Assembly (NCBI GenBank): GCA_022340385.1
Contig: JAJDOB010000164.1
Span: forward strand, 1 to 38,508
Origin: Rhodobacter sp.
GTDB lineage: Bacteria; Pseudomonadota; Alphaproteobacteria; Rhodobacterales; Rhodobacteraceae
Direction of reading: 5' to 3'
DNA: 38,508 nucleotides
The translations under genes and the position numbers were made by a program. Below are positions 16,373 to 25,793 of this stretch, one piece after another. The notes beneath the pieces were generated by a model, which did no database searches, had not been told where the DNA came from, and was given only the letters and a program-made list of their open reading frames with translations. Position 1 is the first letter of the stretch. The number at the start of each line of letters is the position of its first letter.

Positions 16373-17521
16373 ATGAAGATCGAAAGCCTTGGCGTCAAAA
16401 CCTTTCGCCACAAGACCAACACGGTTCGCGACAGCGATGGCCACGGTCATCCTGGCCCCGAAAGCGACAGCACCAGCGCGGTTCTGACCATCACCACGGA
16501 TACCGGCGACACCGGCCACATCCTGACCCGCCCGTCCGATCTGGCGGAACCGATCCTTGACCGGTTCGTGCGCCCCAACCTGATTGGACAGGATCCGCTG
16601 TGCACCGACAAGCTGTGGTACAAGGTCTATAAATGGCAGCGCCTCTCGGGGGGATTGCTGAACGACCGGGTGCTGGCGGCGGTCAATCTGGCGCTGTGGG
16701 ATCTGAAGGGCAAGGCCACTGGCCAGCCGGTGTGGAAACTGCTGGGCGGACATCGTGACAAGATACTGGCCTATGGCTCGACGATGTGCGGCGACGATCT
16801 GGAAAACGGGCTCGCCACGCCCGGGGACTATGCCCGCTTTGCCGACTGGCTGATCAACACGCGCGGCTACAAGGCGATGAAGCTGCATGGCTGGATGCCC
16901 CCGGTGCCCGGGGCGCCGGATCCGCGGATGGACTACCAGGCCTGCGCCGCCGTGCGCGAAGCGGTGGGTCCGGACGTTCCGCTGATGCTGGACCCGCATC
17001 ATTTCTATTCCCGCACCGATACGCTGTGGCTGGCCAACAAGCTGGCGGAACTGGATTTCCGCTGGATGGAAGAGCCGATGGAAGAGGCCTCTATCTCGTC
17101 CTACAAATGGCTGACGCAAAACACCGCGCTGAACATCCTTGGCCCCGAGACGATGACCGGAAAGCACTGGACGCGGGCCGAGTGGGTCAAGCACGACGCC
17201 TGTGACCTCGTGCGCGCAGGGGTGTGGGACGTTGGCGGCATCGACCCGGCGATGAAGATCGCCAACATGGCCGAAAGCTTTCACATGTCCTGCGAAATGC
17301 ACGGCACCGGCGCGGCCAATCTGACGGTCGCCTGCGCCATCGCAAACACCAGCTTTTACGAACGCGGGCTGCTGCACCCGTTCATCGACTACGACAAGCC
17401 GAAGGAATACCAGAACCGGATCGACGACGAGATGGACGCCGACGGCTATGTCCATGCCCGCCCCGATCCCGGTCTGGGGCAGGATCTGAACTGGGATTAC
17501 ATAGAGGCCAACCTTGTCTGA
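16373..17521 (+). CDS. Enolase-superfamily (mandelate racemase/MLE type) enzyme, substrate unknown
   Basis: A 382-residue enolase-superfamily protein. Likely metal ligands are D207 (LDPHHFY), E233 or E234 (WMEEP) and E259 (GPETM). H310 in EMHGTG sits where the catalytic histidine of the family falls. The usual KxK base motif reads K170-L-H172, so the second lysine is replaced by histidine. This differs from gudD next door and from the DgoD-like gene at 7356. It starts one base after the esterase stop and overlaps gudD by 8 nt. Dehydratase or epimerase activity on a sugar acid is likely; I cannot name the substrate. Confidence 0.8.
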   Translation: MKIESLGVKTFRHKTNTVRDSDGHGHPGPESDSTSAVLTITTDTGDTGHILTRPSDLAEPILDRFVRPNLIGQDPLCTDKLWYKVYKWQRLSGGLLNDRVLAAVNLALWDLKGKATGQPVWKLLGGHRDKILAYGSTMCGDDLENGLATPGDYARFADWLINTRGYKAMKLHGWMPPVPGAPDPRMDYQACAAVREAVGPDVPLMLDPHHFYSRTDTLWLANKLAELDFRWMEEPMEEASISSYKWLTQNTALNILGPETMTGKHWTRAEWVKHDACDLVRAGVWDVGGIDPAMKIANMAESFHMSCEMHGTGAANLTVACAIANTSFYERGLLHPFIDYDKPKEYQNRIDDEMDADGYVHARPDPGLGQDLNWDYIEANLV

Positions 17522-18761
17522 CACACGCATCGCCGACGTCCGCGTCACGCCCATCGCCTTTTATGACCCGCCGCTGCTGAACAACGCGGGATGCCATCAG
17601 CCGTTTGCGCTGCGCTCGATCATCGAGGTCGAGACAGAAGATGGCGTCGTCGGGCTTGGCGAAAGCTATGGGTCGCAGGCGGTGCTGGACGCTCTGGCGA
17701 AAGTGACCCCGAAACTGGCAGGCTTGGATGTCACCGATCTGAACGCGCTTTGGGCGCGTGCGCGGGCAGAAGTACAGGGCGAAATGCAGGGCTATACCGG
17801 CAACGAGCGCCTGTTGCCGCGCGTGGTCAGTGCGGTCGAAGTCGCGATGTGGGATGCCTTCGGCAAGTCCACCGGGCGGCGGGTCTGCGATCTGCTGGGC
17901 GGGCAGGTGCGCGAAACCGTCCCGTTTTCGGCCTATCTGTTCTACAAGTTCGCGCACCACATCACGGCCAGCGAACCGGATGCCTGGGGCGCGGCGCTGA
18001 CGCCCGAAGGTCTGGTCGAACAGGCCCGCCGGATGAAAGACCTGCACGGTTTCGACGCGATCAAGCTCAAGGCCGGAATCCTGCCCCCCGACGAGGAAAT
18101 CGCCGGCCTGCGGGCATTGCGCGCCGCCTTTCCCGACGCGCCGCTGCGCATCGACCCCAATGGCGGATGGACGGTCGCCACCGCGCTGCGCCTGCTGCCG
18201 CAACTGACCGGCCTGATCCAGTACCTCGAAGACCCGACCGTCGGCATTGACGGCAACGCGCAGGTGCAGGCGGCCACCGATATTCCGCTGGCCACCAACA
18301 TGTATGTGGTCGCCAATGAACATCTGCCCGCGAACATGGCACAGGATGCGTTTCGCGTGATCCTGTCGGATCATCATTACTGGGGCGGGCTTCAGGCCAG
18401 CCGCGAACTTGGGCGGATCTGCGATATCTGGGGCATCGGGTTGTCGATGCATTCCAATTCCCACATGGGGATCAGCCTTGCCGCGATGGCGCATCTGGCC
18501 GCCGCCACGCCCAACCTGACCTATGATTGCGACACGCATTACCCCTGGCAGACCGACGAGGTGATCGAGGGCGGCAAACTGGCCTTCGAGGCTGGGTCAC
18601 TGCGCCTGCCGGATGGTCCGGGGCTGGGGGTTACGCTGGATCGTGCCGAACTGGCGCGACTGCACCAGAATTACCTCGATTGCGGGATCACTGTGCGCGA
18701 TGATGCCACCGAGATGAAAAAGCACTGGCCCGACTGGGAATTCGGGCGACCGAAGTTCTGA
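17514..18761 (+). CDS. gudD: Glucarate dehydratase (GudD)
   Basis: Dehydrates D-glucarate (and often L-idarate) to 5-keto-4-deoxyglucarate, the substrate of KdgD. The 415-residue protein carries the glucarate-dehydratase pattern of the enolase superfamily: K184-L-K186 as one base, metal ligands D214 (RIDPNGGW), E239 (YLEDP) and N262 (ATNMYVV; Asn at the third ligand is diagnostic), and catalytic His313 in SMHSNSHMGIS. The signatures SDHHYWGG and CDTHYPWQ are also typical of this group. It starts with TTG overlapping the preceding gene by 8 nt; no better start fits. Together with garD it covers both aldarates made by Udh. Confidence 0.93.
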   Translation: MSDTRIADVRVTPIAFYDPPLLNNAGCHQPFALRSIIEVETEDGVVGLGESYGSQAVLDALAKVTPKLAGLDVTDLNALWARARAEVQGEMQGYTGNERLLPRVVSAVEVAMWDAFGKSTGRRVCDLLGGQVRETVPFSAYLFYKFAHHITASEPDAWGAALTPEGLVEQARRMKDLHGFDAIKLKAGILPPDEEIAGLRALRAAFPDAPLRIDPNGGWTVATALRLLPQLTGLIQYLEDPTVGIDGNAQVQAATDIPLATNMYVVANEHLPANMAQDAFRVILSDHHYWGGLQASRELGRICDIWGIGLSMHSNSHMGISLAAMAHLAAATPNLTYDCDTHYPWQTDEVIEGGKLAFEAGSLRLPDGPGLGVTLDRAELARLHQNYLDCGITVRDDATEMKKHWPDWEFGRPKF

Positions 18762-18764
18762 GCG

Positions 18765-20288
18765 ATGACCCGCGATCAGCCACGTATCATTGCCATGCAC
18801 AGCGGCGACAATGTTGCCATTGTCGCCAATGACTTCGGCTTGCCGGAAGGGGCCAGCCTGCCCGGCGGCATCCGACTGCGCGAGCGTGTTCCCCAAGGCC
18901 ACAAGGTGTCGCTTGTCGATATCCCCAAGGGGGGCGAGGTGCGCCGTTACAATGTCGTGATCGGCTTTGCGGCGCTGGATCTGCCCGCCGGATCCTGGGT
19001 CAACGAAAACCGGCTGGACATGCCAAAGGCTCCGGGAACGACCGGGTTGCCGATCTCGACCAACATCGCCGCGCCCGGCCCGGCACTGACCGGGCACAGC
19101 TTCTTGGGGTATCGCAACGCAAACGGCACTGTCGGCACGCGCAACCTGCTGGCGATCACCACCACCGTGCAATGCGTTTCGGGCATCGTCGATCACGCGG
19201 TGCGACGTATCCGCGCCGAACTGCTGCCCCGCTATCCAAATGTCGGCGGGATCCTGTCGCTGGAACATATCTATGGCTGCGGGGTTGCGATCGACGCGCC
19301 CGAGGCGGTGATTCCGATCCGCACCCTGCGCAATATCAGCCAGAACCCCAATTTCGGTGGCGAGATCATGACCGTCAGCCTGGGCTGCGAAAAGCTGCAA
19401 CCCGACCGGCTGTTCCCGGAATTCGAGATCCCCGACCTGGTGCGCCTGCAGGATGACAGCAACATCGGATTCGAGGCCATGATCCGCACGATCATGGAAA
19501 CCGCCGAGAAACACCTGGAACGGCTGAACCGACGAACCCGCGAACCCTGCCCGGCATCGGATCTGGTGGTGGGGCTGCAATGCGGCGGGTCCGATGCGTT
19601 TTCCGGCGTCACCGCCAACCCCAGCCTTGGTCACGCCAGCGACCTGCTGGTGCGCGCCGGGGGCACGGTGATGTTTTCCGAGAATACCGAGGTGCGCGAC
19701 GGCATCGACCAACTGACCGCGCGGGCCGCGACGCCAGAGGTGGCGAGGGCTCTGATCGAGCAATTGTCGTGGTATGACGCCTATCTTGAGCGTGGTCAGG
19801 TCGACCGTGCGGCCAACACCACGCCGGGCAACAAGGCGGGTGGGTTGTCCAATATCGTGGAAAAGGCGATGGGCTCGATCGTCAAGTCCGGAACCGCGCC
19901 GATATCCGGTGTGGTTGCGCCAGGCGAGCGCGCAGATCAAAAGGGCCTGCTGTTCGCAGCCACCCCGGCAAGCGATTTCATCTGCGGCACCCTGCAACTT
20001 GCCGCGGGCGCGACGCTGCATGTCTTCACCACCGGCCGCGGCACGCCCTACAGCCTCGAAGCATTTCCCACGATCAAGGTTTCGACGCGGTCCGAACTGG
20101 CCCGGCGCTGGCACGACCTGATCGACATCGACGCCGGCCCCGTCGCCACCGGCGAGACCAGCATCGAAGAAATGGGGCAACGGATGTTCCAGCACATGCT
20201 GGATGTTGCCAGCGGAACACCCACCTGGGCCGAACGGCACGGCATTCACAATTCACTGGCGCTGTTCAACCCGGCTCCGGTGACATGA
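18765..20288 (+). CDS. garD: Galactarate dehydratase (GarD)
   Basis: Converts meso-galactarate to 5-keto-4-deoxyglucarate. The 507-residue protein is a UxaA-family hydro-lyase with an N-terminal SAF domain (about residues 10-85) and a large C-terminal catalytic domain. Motifs typical of GarD rather than altronate dehydratase are [53 protein letters not shown] and the terminal LFNPAPVT. Conserved cysteines and histidines are expected to hold a metal. It follows gudD by 3 nt and overlaps the pectinesterase start (ATGA). With udh, kdgD and the semialdehyde dehydrogenase it completes the galacturonate oxidation route inside this window. Confidence 0.95.
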   Translation: MTRDQPRIIAMHSGDNVAIVANDFGLPEGASLPGGIRLRERVPQGHKVSLVDIPKGGEVRRYNVVIGFAALDLPAGSWVNENRLDMPKAPGTTGLPISTNIAAPGPALTGHSFLGYRNANGTVGTRNLLAITTTVQCVSGIVDHAVRRIRAELLPRYPNVGGILSLEHIYGCGVAIDAPEAVIPIRTLRNISQNPNFGGEIMTVSLGCEKLQPDRLFPEFEIPDLVRLQDDSNIGFEAMIRTIMETAEKHLERLNRRTREPCPASDLVVGLQCGGSDAFSGVTANPSLGHASDLLVRAGGTVMFSENTEVRDGIDQLTARAATPEVARALIEQLSWYDAYLERGQVDRAANTTPGNKAGGLSNIVEKAMGSIVKSGTAPISGVVAPGERADQKGLLFAATPASDFICGTLQLAAGATLHVFTTGRGTPYSLEAFPTIKVSTRSELARRWHDLIDIDAGPVATGETSIEEMGQRMFQHMLDVASGTPTWAERHGIHNSLALFNPAPVT

Positions 20289-21676
20289 ATCGGGTCGCAT
20301 CCAATCCCCTGCGTCCGCAGCTTTGCGCGGATCAGGCGCGGGCCTATGACCGTGAAACAGTCTTGGGCGCATGGGATCCGGCAGACGATACATTCATGGC
20401 GGGCGCTGACAACCGTCCGATGAATGCCCGATGGAGATCCGAGGATTTTCCGACCCTTCAATCGGCGGTCGATCACGCCGTTCTTGACGCTTTGGATACC
20501 GGGCGAACCGACCGTATCTTCATCGCCGTCCCGCCCGGCTGCCACCAGGGCCCGGTCTGCCTGCCGGGCCTGTCGGTCAACGGATGCGATGTGCCCTTTA
20601 CCCTTTTCGGAACGGGTGCGGAGGCCTCCGAGGTCGAGATTGTGGCCCGCATCGACGCCAGAATGCCGGGTGCCGAATATGCCGCCCGGTACGATGCGCA
20701 TTTCGCGCGAAGCCCGCCTGACATTGCGAATAACCACGCGCGTGTACGGGCCCGCGACACGCTGTCGACCGGCAACGCGGCCGTCCTGCGGGTGCTGGGC
20801 GACGGGACGCAGCTGAAGAACCTGACCATTCGCAACGCCTATGGTTGCGACCGCGCCACGACCGACCCGGATGCCCGCCGCAACGCCCAGGGTCAGCTTT
20901 CCGACGAAACCCACCAGGCTGTCGCCCTGCTGATCGACGGGGCCGACCGGGTGCATTGCGAAAATGTCCACCTTCACAGCCATCAGGACACGCTTTTCCT
21001 CGACAGATCGCCACGGCATCCGGTTTCCCGGTCATATTTCCGCAACTGCCTGATCGAGGGCGACGTCGATTTCATCTTCGGGCCTGCCCTTGGATATTTT
21101 CAGGCCTGCGAGGTTCGCTCGCTGGGCTCACGCTCGCCGAATTCCTGGGCGACAGCCCCCAGCACCGATATCCGCGACCCGTATGGTTTCGTCTTCGACT
21201 ATTGCGACTTTACCCATGACGGCAGCGAAACCGCACCAAGGGGCCGCTTTCGCCTTGGCCGGCAATGGTTTTGCGGCGTCCGGGCTACCCCATACGGCAC
21301 CGCGCCGATTGCCGGGTATCAATGCCGCCTGGCAGACATCTCTGAATATACGCCGCCTGCCGGAACCATTAGCCGCACGACGCTGATGGCCGTCGGAAAA
21401 TGCGCGATCCTCAGATCCCGCATCGGCGCACATATCAACGCCCAGGCCCCGTGGGACGACTGGAAAGGTGGCCAGTACCGCGCTGACGGCAGCTATCACA
21501 ACGTCGCGTGGGATCCGCGATTCAGGCCGGTACAGTTCACCGCCGATGACATCGGATCGCACCTTGCAGATTGGCAGGATCTTGGCCATCTCGACCTTAC
21601 AACAACCGGACCGGGCCGGATCTTCCTGGCGGAATTCGAAAACATCCGCAGCGATACGCGCAGCGGCAACATATGA
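20285..21676 (+). CDS. Pectinesterase (CE8 family), apparently cytoplasmic
   Basis: Removes methyl esters from galacturonan. The 463-residue protein shows the CE8 right-handed beta-helix signatures: Q211 in [13 protein letters not shown], the [10 protein letters not shown] block with Q234 and acid D235, nucleophile D262 in [11 protein letters not shown], and R326 in LGRQW (usually LGRPW). The N-terminus ([17 protein letters not shown]) is polar, with neither a signal peptide nor a lipobox, and the start is fixed by the ATGA overlap with garD. The enzyme is therefore probably intracellular and works on methylated oligogalacturonides after import by the ABC transporter of the same operon. A non-classical export route cannot be excluded. 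Confidence 0.92.
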   Translation: MNRVASNPLRPQLCADQARAYDRETVLGAWDPADDTFMAGADNRPMNARWRSEDFPTLQSAVDHAVLDALDTGRTDRIFIAVPPGCHQGPVCLPGLSVNGCDVPFTLFGTGAEASEVEIVARIDARMPGAEYAARYDAHFARSPPDIANNHARVRARDTLSTGNAAVLRVLGDGTQLKNLTIRNAYGCDRATTDPDARRNAQGQLSDETHQAVALLIDGADRVHCENVHLHSHQDTLFLDRSPRHPVSRSYFRNCLIEGDVDFIFGPALGYFQACEVRSLGSRSPNSWATAPSTDIRDPYGFVFDYCDFTHDGSETAPRGRFRLGRQWFCGVRATPYGTAPIAGYQCRLADISEYTPPAGTISRTTLMAVGKCAILRSRIGAHINAQAPWDDWKGGQYRADGSYHNVAWDPRFRPVQFTADDIGSHLADWQDLGHLDLTTTGPGRIFLAEFENIRSDTRSGNI

Positions 21677-21689
21677 ACAGGAGCACAGC

Positions 21690-23216
21690 ATGCTTGATAA
21701 ATCGACATTCACCCCGCACGGAAAACACCTGATCGCGGGTGACTGGGTCGCCGGCGAGACCACGTTTTCATCGGAACCCGCCCACGGGCCGGTGCATGCG
21801 TTCAGCGTCGGCACTCCTGATCTGGTGGACCGCGCCTGCACCGCGGCCGAAGCGGCGTTTGCGACCTACGGGTATTCCAGCCGCGCCGACCGGGCAGCGT
21901 TTCTGAATGCCATCGCCGACGAGATCGAGGCGCGCGGCGAGGCGATCACCGAGATCGGCAGCCAGGAGACCGGTCTGCCAGAAGCACGGTTGCAGGGCGA
22001 ACGCGGACGCACCACCGGCCAGCTGCGTCTGTTTGCCGAACATATCCTGAAGGGCGATTACCTTGACCGCCGTCACGATGTCGCGCTGCCCGACCGCGCG
22101 CCGCTTCCGCGCCCGGACATGAAGATGGTGCAACGGCCCATCGGCCCGGTGGCCGTGTTCGGCGCGTCGAACTTTCCGCTGGCGTTTTCCACGGCGGGCG
22201 GCGATACGGCTGCCGCGCTGGCGGCGGGCTGTCCGGTGGTGGTCAAGGGCCACAGCGCGCATCCGGGCACGGGCGAGATCGTGGCCGAGGCGATTCACGC
22301 CGCGATCAGGTCCTGCAACCTGCATCCCGGCGTGTTCAGCCTGATCCAGGGCGGCAAGCGGGATGTCGGCACGGCGCTGGTCACACATCCGTTGATCCGC
22401 GCGGTCGGGTTTACCGGCTCGCTTGGCGGTGGCCGCGCCCTGTTCGACCTGTGCGCGCAGCGGCCAGAACCGATACCATTCTTCGGTGAACTCGGCTCGG
22501 TCAACCCGATGTTCATCCTGCCGGGCGCGATGTCGGCCCGGGGCGCGGCCATCGCCCAGGGCTGGGCCGGATCGCTGACCATGGGCGCGGGCCAGTTCTG
22601 CACCAATCCGGGCATCGCCGTACTGATCGACGGGCCCGACGCGGACGCCTTCACCGAAGCGGCAACCAGCGCGCTGCAACCAATAGCCGCGCAAACCATG
22701 CTGACCGACGGGATCGCCGCCGCCTATCGGTCGGGCCGCGACCGGGTCGCGGGCAGCGCGGGCGTGCAGGCATTGCTGACCTCGACCTGCGATTTGCGCA
22801 ACGCCACTCCGTATCTTTTTGCCACGACGGGCAAGCAGTGGCTGGCCAACGAGGCGCTGGGCGAAGAGGTGTTCGGCCCGCTTGGCCTGATCCTGCGTGT
22901 CGATGATGCAGGGGAAATGCTGGCCATTGCCCGTTCGCTTCACGGCCAGTTGACCTGCACCCTGCACCTGGATGCCAGCGACACGGCGCTGGGCCAGCAG
23001 CTGATGCCGGTGCTGGAACGCAAGGCGGGCCGGGTGCTGGCCAACGGCTTTCCGACCGGGGTCGAGGTTTGCGACGCAATGGTGCATGGCGGGCCCTATC
23101 CGGCCAGCACCAACTTTGGCGCAACTTCGGTGGGCACGCTGTCGATCCGCCGGTTCCTGCGGCCGGTCTGTTATCAGAACCTGCCCGATGCCCTGTTGCC
23201 CGCCGATCTGGCATAG
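21690..23216 (+). CDS. Alpha-ketoglutarate semialdehyde dehydrogenase
   Basis: Oxidises 2,5-dioxovalerate (alpha-ketoglutarate semialdehyde) to 2-oxoglutarate with NAD(P)+, the last step of the aldarate and pentonate routes. The 508-residue protein has N161 in GASNFPLAFST, E267 in FFGELGSVNP and nucleophile C304 in GQFCTNPG, with the ELGSVNP/FCTNPG pair typical of this subfamily. The track start at 21468 lies inside the pectinesterase gene; ATG 21690 has an AGGAG site and a normal length. It is the only such dehydrogenase in the window, so the uronate, aldarate and arabinose branches all appear to depend on it. It is the last gene of the rightward operon. Confidence 0.93.
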   Translation: MLDKSTFTPHGKHLIAGDWVAGETTFSSEPAHGPVHAFSVGTPDLVDRACTAAEAAFATYGYSSRADRAAFLNAIADEIEARGEAITEIGSQETGLPEARLQGERGRTTGQLRLFAEHILKGDYLDRRHDVALPDRAPLPRPDMKMVQRPIGPVAVFGASNFPLAFSTAGGDTAAALAAGCPVVVKGHSAHPGTGEIVAEAIHAAIRSCNLHPGVFSLIQGGKRDVGTALVTHPLIRAVGFTGSLGGGRALFDLCAQRPEPIPFFGELGSVNPMFILPGAMSARGAAIAQGWAGSLTMGAGQFCTNPGIAVLIDGPDADAFTEAATSALQPIAAQTMLTDGIAAAYRSGRDRVAGSAGVQALLTSTCDLRNATPYLFATTGKQWLANEALGEEVFGPLGLILRVDDAGEMLAIARSLHGQLTCTLHLDASDTALGQQLMPVLERKAGRVLANGFPTGVEVCDAMVHGGPYPASTNFGATSVGTLSIRRFLRPVCYQNLPDALLPADLA

Positions 23217-23239
23217 GGCAGCGCGACGGTGAAAGCTCT

Positions 23240-23255
23240 GCCGGAAACTTCCGGC
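23240..23255. terminator. Possible bidirectional hairpin between convergent operons
   Basis: GCCGGAA-AC-TTCCGGC, 7-bp arms, lies in the 90 nt between the semialdehyde dehydrogenase stop and the SDR stop. It has no T-run on either side, so it is a weak or Rho-assisted terminator at best. Confidence 0.35.
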
Positions 23256-23306
23256 GGGGCATTCACCTGACGGGCATGGCCACAGCCGCGACGCCGTATC
23301 CGATGT

Positions 23307-24041
23307 TCAGCCGCGTCCGATATACGGCATTGCGGGCGCCATCACGGTCATGAACTGAACATTCGCGTCCAGCGGCAGGCTGGCCATGTGCAAGACCGAC
23401 GACGCAATATGCGCCACATCCATCATCGGCTCGACCGCGATCGAACCGTCAGCTTGCGGCACGCCCTTGGTCATGCGCCTGGACAGTTCCGTCAGCGCGT
23501 TGCCGATGTCGATCTGTCCGCAGGCGATTTTGAACGCCCGCCCGTCCAAAGAAATGCTGCGCGTCATGCCCGTGATCGCATGTTTCGATGACGTATACGG
23601 CGCCGAACCCCAGCGTGGAACATGCGCGGAGACCGATCCGTTGTTGATGATCCGGCCACCCTGTGGATCCTGATTGCGCATGATCGAAAAAGCGGCCCGC
23701 GCGCAGATGAACGAGCCGGTCAGGTTGACCTCCATCAGGTTGCGCCATTCGTCCAGCGTGATCTCGTTGAACAGCTTGCCCGGCAGGCTGGCACCGGCAT
23801 TGTTGAACAGCGCGCCCAGATTGCCCCATTCCCCGACGGCCGCCGCAAACGCGTCTTCGACCTGCTGTTCCTGCGTCACGTCGCACGGCAGCACCAGCGC
23901 GGCCGGGTTTGCGTCCGCGGTTTCCGCCAGCGCATCGGCGCGGCGTCCGACCAGGCCGACATTCCAGCCCGCGTCAAGAAACGCCCTGGCTGTGGCGCGG
24001 CCGATGCCGCTGCCCGCCCCGGTGATTATGATGTTCTTCAT
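23307..24041 (-). CDS. Short-chain dehydrogenase/reductase (classical SDR)
   Basis: A 244-residue classical SDR: cofactor motif TGAGSGIG (7-14), NNAG (80-83), catalytic Ser in NNGSVSAH (about 136-138) and Y149xxxK153 in YTSSKHAITG. R33-R34 after the second strand could favour NADP(H), but this is not decisive. It is the last gene of the leftward TRAP operon, downstream of a UxaA-like dehydratase, where a reductase or dehydrogenase acting on a keto sugar acid (for example a tagaturonate- or fructuronate-type reductase, or a deoxy-keto acid dehydrogenase) would fit. The substrate cannot be read from the sequence. AAAGGAAAG supports the start. Confidence 0.88.
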   Translation of the reverse strand: MKNIIITGAGSGIGRATARAFLDAGWNVGLVGRRADALAETADANPAALVLPCDVTQEQQVEDAFAAAVGEWGNLGALFNNAGASLPGKLFNEITLDEWRNLMEVNLTGSFICARAAFSIMRNQDPQGGRIINNGSVSAHVPRWGSAPYTSSKHAITGMTRSISLDGRAFKIACGQIDIGNALTELSRRMTKGVPQADGSIAVEPMMDVAHIASSVLHMASLPLDANVQFMTVMAPAMPYIGRG

Positions 24042-24244
24042 GCCAGTCTTTCCTTTCCCCCCGACTGCATCACGGGGATGCCCGGTTCGGTTTCAGCAGT
24101 CTCGACCGTAATCGACCCCGTCGCAAGCCGGGCGCGCGCCATGTGGGTGTTCAGGATGCCGGGGCGATCTGGCGCGCTGCCCGGGGAATCGGTCAGATCG
24201 CGTGGCGGCCTGATGCCTGGACACCCGAAACGCTCCGCCTTCAA
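24038..24244 (-). CDS. Possible 68-residue small ORF filling the uxaA-SDR gap (doubtful)
   Basis: The 203-nt gap holds an open frame that begins (TTG) directly after the UxaA stop, in the same frame, and ends in an ATGA overlap with the SDR start. Codon third positions are mostly G/C, as in real genes here. It has no clear RBS, no hydrophobic segment and no recognisable domain. It could be a small gene, a decayed end of a once longer UxaA or another gene, or chance openness in GC-rich DNA. Confidence 0.25.
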   Translation of the reverse strand: MKAERFGCPGIRPPRDLTDSPGSAPDRPGILNTHMARARLATGSITVETAETEPGIPVMQSGGKERLA

Positions 24245-25780
24245 CTATCCGGTCACACCGATCGGCCAGGGCGCGAATTCTTCTGCACCGACCCCCAGTG
24301 CCTCGCTTTTCGAGGGTTTGCCAGAGGCGACCGCGAGGATCTCTTGGAATATCGCCGCAGCCATCTGGTCCAGCGTCGCGCTGCCGTCGATCACCATGCC
24401 GCAGTTGATGTCCATGTCGCCCTGCATGCGTGCATACATCGGCGTGTTGCTGGCCAGCTTGATCGTCGGAGACGGGTATGAGCCAAAGCAGGATCCGCGC
24501 CCGGTGGTGAAACAGATCAGGTTCGCCCCGCCCGCGATCTGCCCGGTGGCGGCGACCGGGTCATAGCCGGGCGTGTCCATGACAACCAGACCGCGCGCGG
24601 TCACCGGCTCGCCATAACGATACACCGCCTCGATGCCGGTAGAGCCGCCCTTTTTCGCGCCGCCCAGCGCCTTTTCGATGACATTGGCAAGCCCGCCGTC
24701 CTGGTTTCCTGGGCCGACGATGCCCTGCATCTGCACATCGCGCCCGTCAGTGTAACCCAGCCACCAGCCGATGCGATCCAGCAACTGACGCCCCACTGCC
24801 TCGGATCGCGCCCGCGCGGTCAGCGTGTGTTCGATTCCGAAAAGTTCCGGCGTTTCCGACAGGATCGCGGTGCCGCCCTGGCGCACAAGCAGATCGACCG
24901 CGCGCCCAAGTGCCGGGTTTGCCGACAGGCCGGAAAACCCGTCCGATCCGCCGCATTGCAGGCCGATGCGGATATGTTCGGCGGATTGCGACGTGCGCTC
25001 AGCACGGTTGGCACGCTGCAGCATGTCGGCGACCCGGGCAATCCCGGCCTCGATCGCGGCAGCGGTCCCGCCCACGGACTGCATCCGCACGGTATGCAGC
25101 ATGGTGCCGGTCTCAAGCGCGGTATCCGCGAAGAACCGGTCGAGATTGTTGCGCTCGCATCCCAGCGAGCAGATCAGAGCGCCCGCCATGTTGGCATGGG
25201 TGATGTAACCTTTCAGCGTGCGGCGCAGCAGGTCCATCGGTTCGCCTGTAGCCTCCATCCCGCAGCCTTGCTGGTGGATGAACGGGATCACGCCATCGAC
25301 ATTCGGATAGCCCGCCAGGCGTTCCGGCGTGAAATGCGCGGCGATCCGGCGTGCGACCGTGGCGGCGCAGTTCACCGTGATGAAGATGCCGATGTAGTTG
25401 CGGGTGCCGACACGTCCGTCCGCCCGGGCAAAGCCCCGAAACGTGGCGCGCTTATCCTGCGGCAACAGGTTTGCGGGCACATAATCCTGGGCAAAGCGAT
25501 AGTCCTTCTGCACCTCGTCCATCAGTACGTTGTGGACGTGCATCCATGTGCCGGGGGCCGTGTCTTCACCTGCAAAGCCGATGACCGTGGTGTATTTCAG
25601 TACCGGGTCGCCCTTGGCGATATGGCAAGTGGCCAGTTTGTGCCCGGCAGGAATGGCCTGCAACGCGGTCACGCCTTCGCCAGGTATCGCCGCCCCTGCC
25701 GGGATATCCCGCCGTGCGACAACAACATTGTCTTGCGGATCAAGGCGGATGACAGACGCAGTGCCGTCGGGGATGGTCAC
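24245..25780 (-). CDS. UxaA-family altronate dehydratase-like hydro-lyase
   Basis: A 511-residue UxaA-family protein with an N-terminal SAF domain (about residues 5-80) and catalytic domain with QQGCGME, CSLGCERNN, LQCGGSDGFSG and CFTTGRGS. The ending (GKPSKSEALGVGAEEFAPW) is like altronate dehydratase and unlike GarD, so it may dehydrate D-altronate or a related aldonate to 2-keto-3-deoxygluconate. The track start at 25897 runs into the esterase gene; GTG 25780 with a GAAAGG site leaves a 13-nt gap and a standard length. No tagaturonate reductase (uxaB) or isomerase (uxaC) is present, so the neighbouring SDR may take that role or the substrate may be different. Confidence 0.88.
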   Translation of the reverse strand: MTIPDGTASVIRLDPQDNVVVARRDIPAGAAIPGEGVTALQAIPAGHKLATCHIAKGDPVLKYTTVIGFAGEDTAPGTWMHVHNVLMDEVQKDYRFAQDYVPANLLPQDKRATFRGFARADGRVGTRNYIGIFITVNCAATVARRIAAHFTPERLAGYPNVDGVIPFIHQQGCGMEATGEPMDLLRRTLKGYITHANMAGALICSLGCERNNLDRFFADTALETGTMLHTVRMQSVGGTAAAIEAGIARVADMLQRANRAERTSQSAEHIRIGLQCGGSDGFSGLSANPALGRAVDLLVRQGGTAILSETPELFGIEHTLTARARSEAVGRQLLDRIGWWLGYTDGRDVQMQGIVGPGNQDGGLANVIEKALGGAKKGGSTGIEAVYRYGEPVTARGLVVMDTPGYDPVAATGQIAGGANLICFTTGRGSCFGSYPSPTIKLASNTPMYARMQGDMDINCGMVIDGSATLDQMAAAIFQEILAVASGKPSKSEALGVGAEEFAPWPIGVTG

Positions 25781-25793
25781 GCCGAAAGACCTT

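Noticed and set aside
16373-17521. Calling this protein a galactarolactone cycloisomerase
   Set aside because: The KxH and MHGTG pattern does not match the cycloisomerase motifs I know; only the superfamily is safe.
18597-20249. 550-residue minus-strand ORF opposite garD
   Set aside because: Shadow of garD, which is recognised by several family motifs; no RBS or domain on the minus strand.
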